From Pseudomonas triticicola (lineage in GTDB: Bacteria > Pseudomonadota > Gammaproteobacteria > Pseudomonadales > Pseudomonadaceae): a DNA stretch of 64,000 nucleotides. Position numbers and translations under genes: made by a program. Positions 62,170 through 64,000 of the stretch are shown one piece after another; position 1 is the first letter of the stretch, and the number at the start of each line of letters is the position of its first letter. The notes beneath the pieces are model-generated. The model did no database searches. It was given only the letters and a program-made list of their open reading frames with translations, and had not been told where the DNA came from. The stretch spans positions 3,261,001 through 3,325,000 of the forward strand of contig NZ_JAHSTX010000001.1 in assembly GCF_019145375.1 (NCBI RefSeq), in the 5' to 3' direction.

Positions 62170-64000
62170 TTAGAACGTCTGGCCGAGGGAGAATTGGAAC
62201 ACTTGAGTTTCAGCGTCATCCGGTTTCTTGACCGGCATCGCCAGCGCGAAGCTCAACGGTCCCAGTGCGGTGACCCAGGTCACGCCCACACCTACGGAGC
62301 TGGCCATGTTGCTCAGGCTGATGTCGTTGCACTGAGTGCTGGACGTAGAACCCGCGCTAGCGTTGGTGGTCTTGTCGCACTTGGAATCGAATACGTTACC
62401 CACGTCCCAGAACACCGAGGTCCGCAGAGAACGCTGATCTTTCACGAAAGGCAGCGGGAACAACACTTCAACGCCACCTTGAATCAACACGTTACCACCG
62501 AATGGCAGCGGATCCTGATCCGGATCGGCAAGCGTACCCGAGTTACCCGTTACAGCTGCACCGCGGCTCGGTGTACTGCGTGGACCCAGCGTGCTGTCCT
62601 TGAAGCCACGTACGGAGTTGAAGCCACCCGCATAGTAGTTTTCGTAGAACGGCAAGCCGTCGGTCGAACCGTAACCGTCGCCATAACCCAGTTCGGTGTG
62701 CAGGCGCATGGTGTAGTTTTCAGTGATCGGCTGGAACAGCTGACCACGGTAATCAATCTTGAAGAAGGAAAGGTCGCTACCCGGGATGGTGGTTTCCAGA
62801 GTCAGGCTCTGGGACCGGCCACGGGTCGGCAGTACGCCTTTGTTCAAGGTGGACTCGGACCAGCCGGCAGACGCCTTGAAGTTCAGGTACTTGTCGCCTT
62901 CCTTGTTAACGAAGTCGAAAATTTCGTCGACGGTGTAGCTACCGGTACTGATTTCGTCCTGTTGAACGGAAGCACCGAAGGTCAGACGCGAAGTCTCGCT
63001 GATCGGGTAGCCGATGTTCACACCAGCGCCCAGGCTGTCTACCGCGTAGCTCGAAAGGTCGGTGTCGAGCTCGTCGTAGTCAGTAGTGCGATAGAACGCG
63101 TTGTAGCCCAGGCTCACGCCATCAGCGGTCCAGTACGGGTCAACGTAACCGAAGTTGTAACGGCTCTGGTATTCGCTGCGGGTCAGACCGATGCTGACGC
63201 GGTTACCGGTACCGAGGAAGTTGTTCTGGGTGATCGAGCCACCGAGGATCAGACCGGCGCTCTGGGCGAAACCCACGCTGGCGGTGATCGAACCGGAAGC
63301 CTGTTCTTCAACGGCGTAGTTCACATCAACCTGGTCGTCGACACCTGGCACGGCCGGGGTTTCAACGTTGACTTCCTTGAAGAAGCCCAGACGCTCCAGA
63401 CGGGTCTTGGACTGGTCGATCAGGTAGGTCGAAGCCCAGCCGCCTTCCATCTGACGCATTTCACGACGCAGCACTTCGTCTTCGGACTTGGTGTTGCCAC
63501 GGAAGTTGATGCGATTGACGTAGGCGCGCTTGCCCGGATCGACAGCGAAGAGGACGTCTACGGTGTGGTCGTCATCATGCGGCTGAGGAATACCGTTGAC
63601 GTTGGCGAAGGTGTAGCCCTCGTTACCCAGGCGACGGGTGATCAGCTCGGAGGTGGTGGTCATCAGCTTGCGCGAGAACACCTGGCCCTTCTGTACGAGC
63701 AACAGCGACTTTACCTGGTCTTCAGGGACTTTCAGGTCGCCGCTGAGCTTGACGTCACGAACGGTGTACTTCTCGCCTTCGGTGACGTTGACGGTGATGT
63801 AGACGTGCTTCTTGTCCGGGGTAATCGATACCTGGGTCGAAGCGATGTCCATATTGATATAGCCGCGATCCAGATAGTAGGAACGCAGACGCTCCAGGTC
63901 ACCGGAGAGTTTTTCGCGGGCATATTTGTCATCGTTCTTGAAGAACGACAGCCAGTTGGTGGTTTTCAGTTCAAACAGGTCGGTCAGGTCTTCCTCAGGG
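62170..64000 (-). CDS. bamA: BamA, outer-membrane protein assembly factor (5' end missing)
   Basis: The frame runs through the right edge of the window (codons read from 63999) to the stop at 62170, about 609 residues. The visible part begins [31 protein letters not shown], continues through POTRA repeats ([50 protein letters not shown]) and then the beta-barrel with RGF in [13 protein letters not shown], ending in FSLGQTF with a terminal Phe. The first POTRA part and signal peptide lie outside. Confidence 0.96.
   Translation of the reverse strand, partial: PEEDLTDLFELKTTNWLSFFKNDDKYAREKLSGDLERLRSYYLDRGYINMDIASTQVSITPDKKHVYITVNVTEGEKYTVRDVKLSGDLKVPEDQVKSLLLVQKGQVFSRKLMTTTSELITRRLGNEGYTFANVNGIPQPHDDDHTVDVLFAVDPGKRAYVNRINFRGNTKSEDEVLRREMRQMEGGWASTYLIDQSKTRLERLGFFKEVNVETPAVPGVDDQVDVNYAVEEQASGSITASVGFAQSAGLILGGSITQNNFLGTGNRVSIGLTRSEYQSRYNFGYVDPYWTADGVSLGYNAFYRTTDYDELDTDLSSYAVDSLGAGVNIGYPISETSRLTFGASVQQDEISTGSYTVDEIFDFVNKEGDKYLNFKASAGWSESTLNKGVLPTRGRSQSLTLETTIPGSDLSFFKIDYRGQLFQPITENYTMRLHTELGYGDGYGSTDGLPFYENYYAGGFNSVRGFKDSTLGPRSTPSRGAAVTGNSGTLADPDQDPLPFGGNVLIQGGVEVLFPLPFVKDQRSLRTSVFWDVGNVFDSKCDKTTNASAGSTSSTQCNDISLSNMASSVGVGVTWVTALGPLSFALAMPVKKPDDAETQVFQFSLGQTF

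Overview
The window is chromosomal DNA of a Pseudomonas of the P. fluorescens group. The evidence is the gene order (erdR-dgkA, recX-recA-cinA, mutS-fdxA-rsmZ-rpoS-nlpD-pcm-surE-truD-ispF, fghA-adhC-gfnR, ispD-ftsB-eno-kdsA-pyrG-tilS-accA-dnaE-rnhB-lpxB-lpxA-fabZ-lpxD-skp-bamA), close protein matches to remembered Pseudomonas families, and eight copies of a Pseudomonas-type REP doublet (REPIN). It is GC-rich and densely coded. I see no tRNA, rRNA, CRISPR array or insertion sequence.

Layout. 1-16.4 kb: mixed housekeeping and regulatory genes: a 3' fragment, kup, rimO, a GNAT acetyltransferase, an S4-type pseudouridine synthase, a YehS-like gene, rhlG-like SDR, trmO, the divergent fpr/finR pair, dgkA, erdR, a DTW-domain tRNA modification gene, a PA3611-like secreted protein, a small ribbon-helix-helix-like gene, a LOG-family gene, then recX, recA (with a clear LexA box) and the CinA-type amidohydrolase.

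16.5-33.8 kb: a phage-tail island lodged between cinA and mutS, read entirely on the minus strand. It has a C1/PrtR-type self-cleaving repressor, a holin, a complete Mu-like contractile tail (tail terminator, gp38-like protein, sheath, tube, a tail chaperone with a -1 frameshift signal, tape measure, gp43 to gp48-like baseplate proteins), three tail-fibre cassettes each with a chaperone, and a GH19 endolysin with nested spanins. There is no integrase, capsid, portal, terminase or replication gene, so I read it as an R-type tailocin (contractile bacteriocin) and not a prophage. Its likely main promoter has an inverted repeat over the spacer and -10. RecA, which would trigger repressor cleavage, is encoded about 0.7 kb beyond the lysis end.

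34-47 kb: mutS, fdxA, the regulatory RNA rsmZ with a GacA box about 180 bp upstream, rpoS, nlpD, pcm, surE, truD, ispF, then the glutathione-dependent formaldehyde detoxification set fghA-adhC with the divergent LysR gene gfnR, then ispD and ftsB. 47-64 kb: eno, kdsA, pyrG, tilS, accA, dnaE, rnhB and the lipid A / outer-membrane biogenesis cluster lpxB-lpxA-fabZ-lpxD-skp-bamA; bamA runs off the right edge.

The most interesting material is in the tailocin: three paralogous fibre cassettes, an exact 41-residue repeat in the tape measure, a terminator-like hairpin inside the endolysin gene, a programmed frameshift site, and an undescribed small transcription unit with its own terminator between the promoter and the holin.
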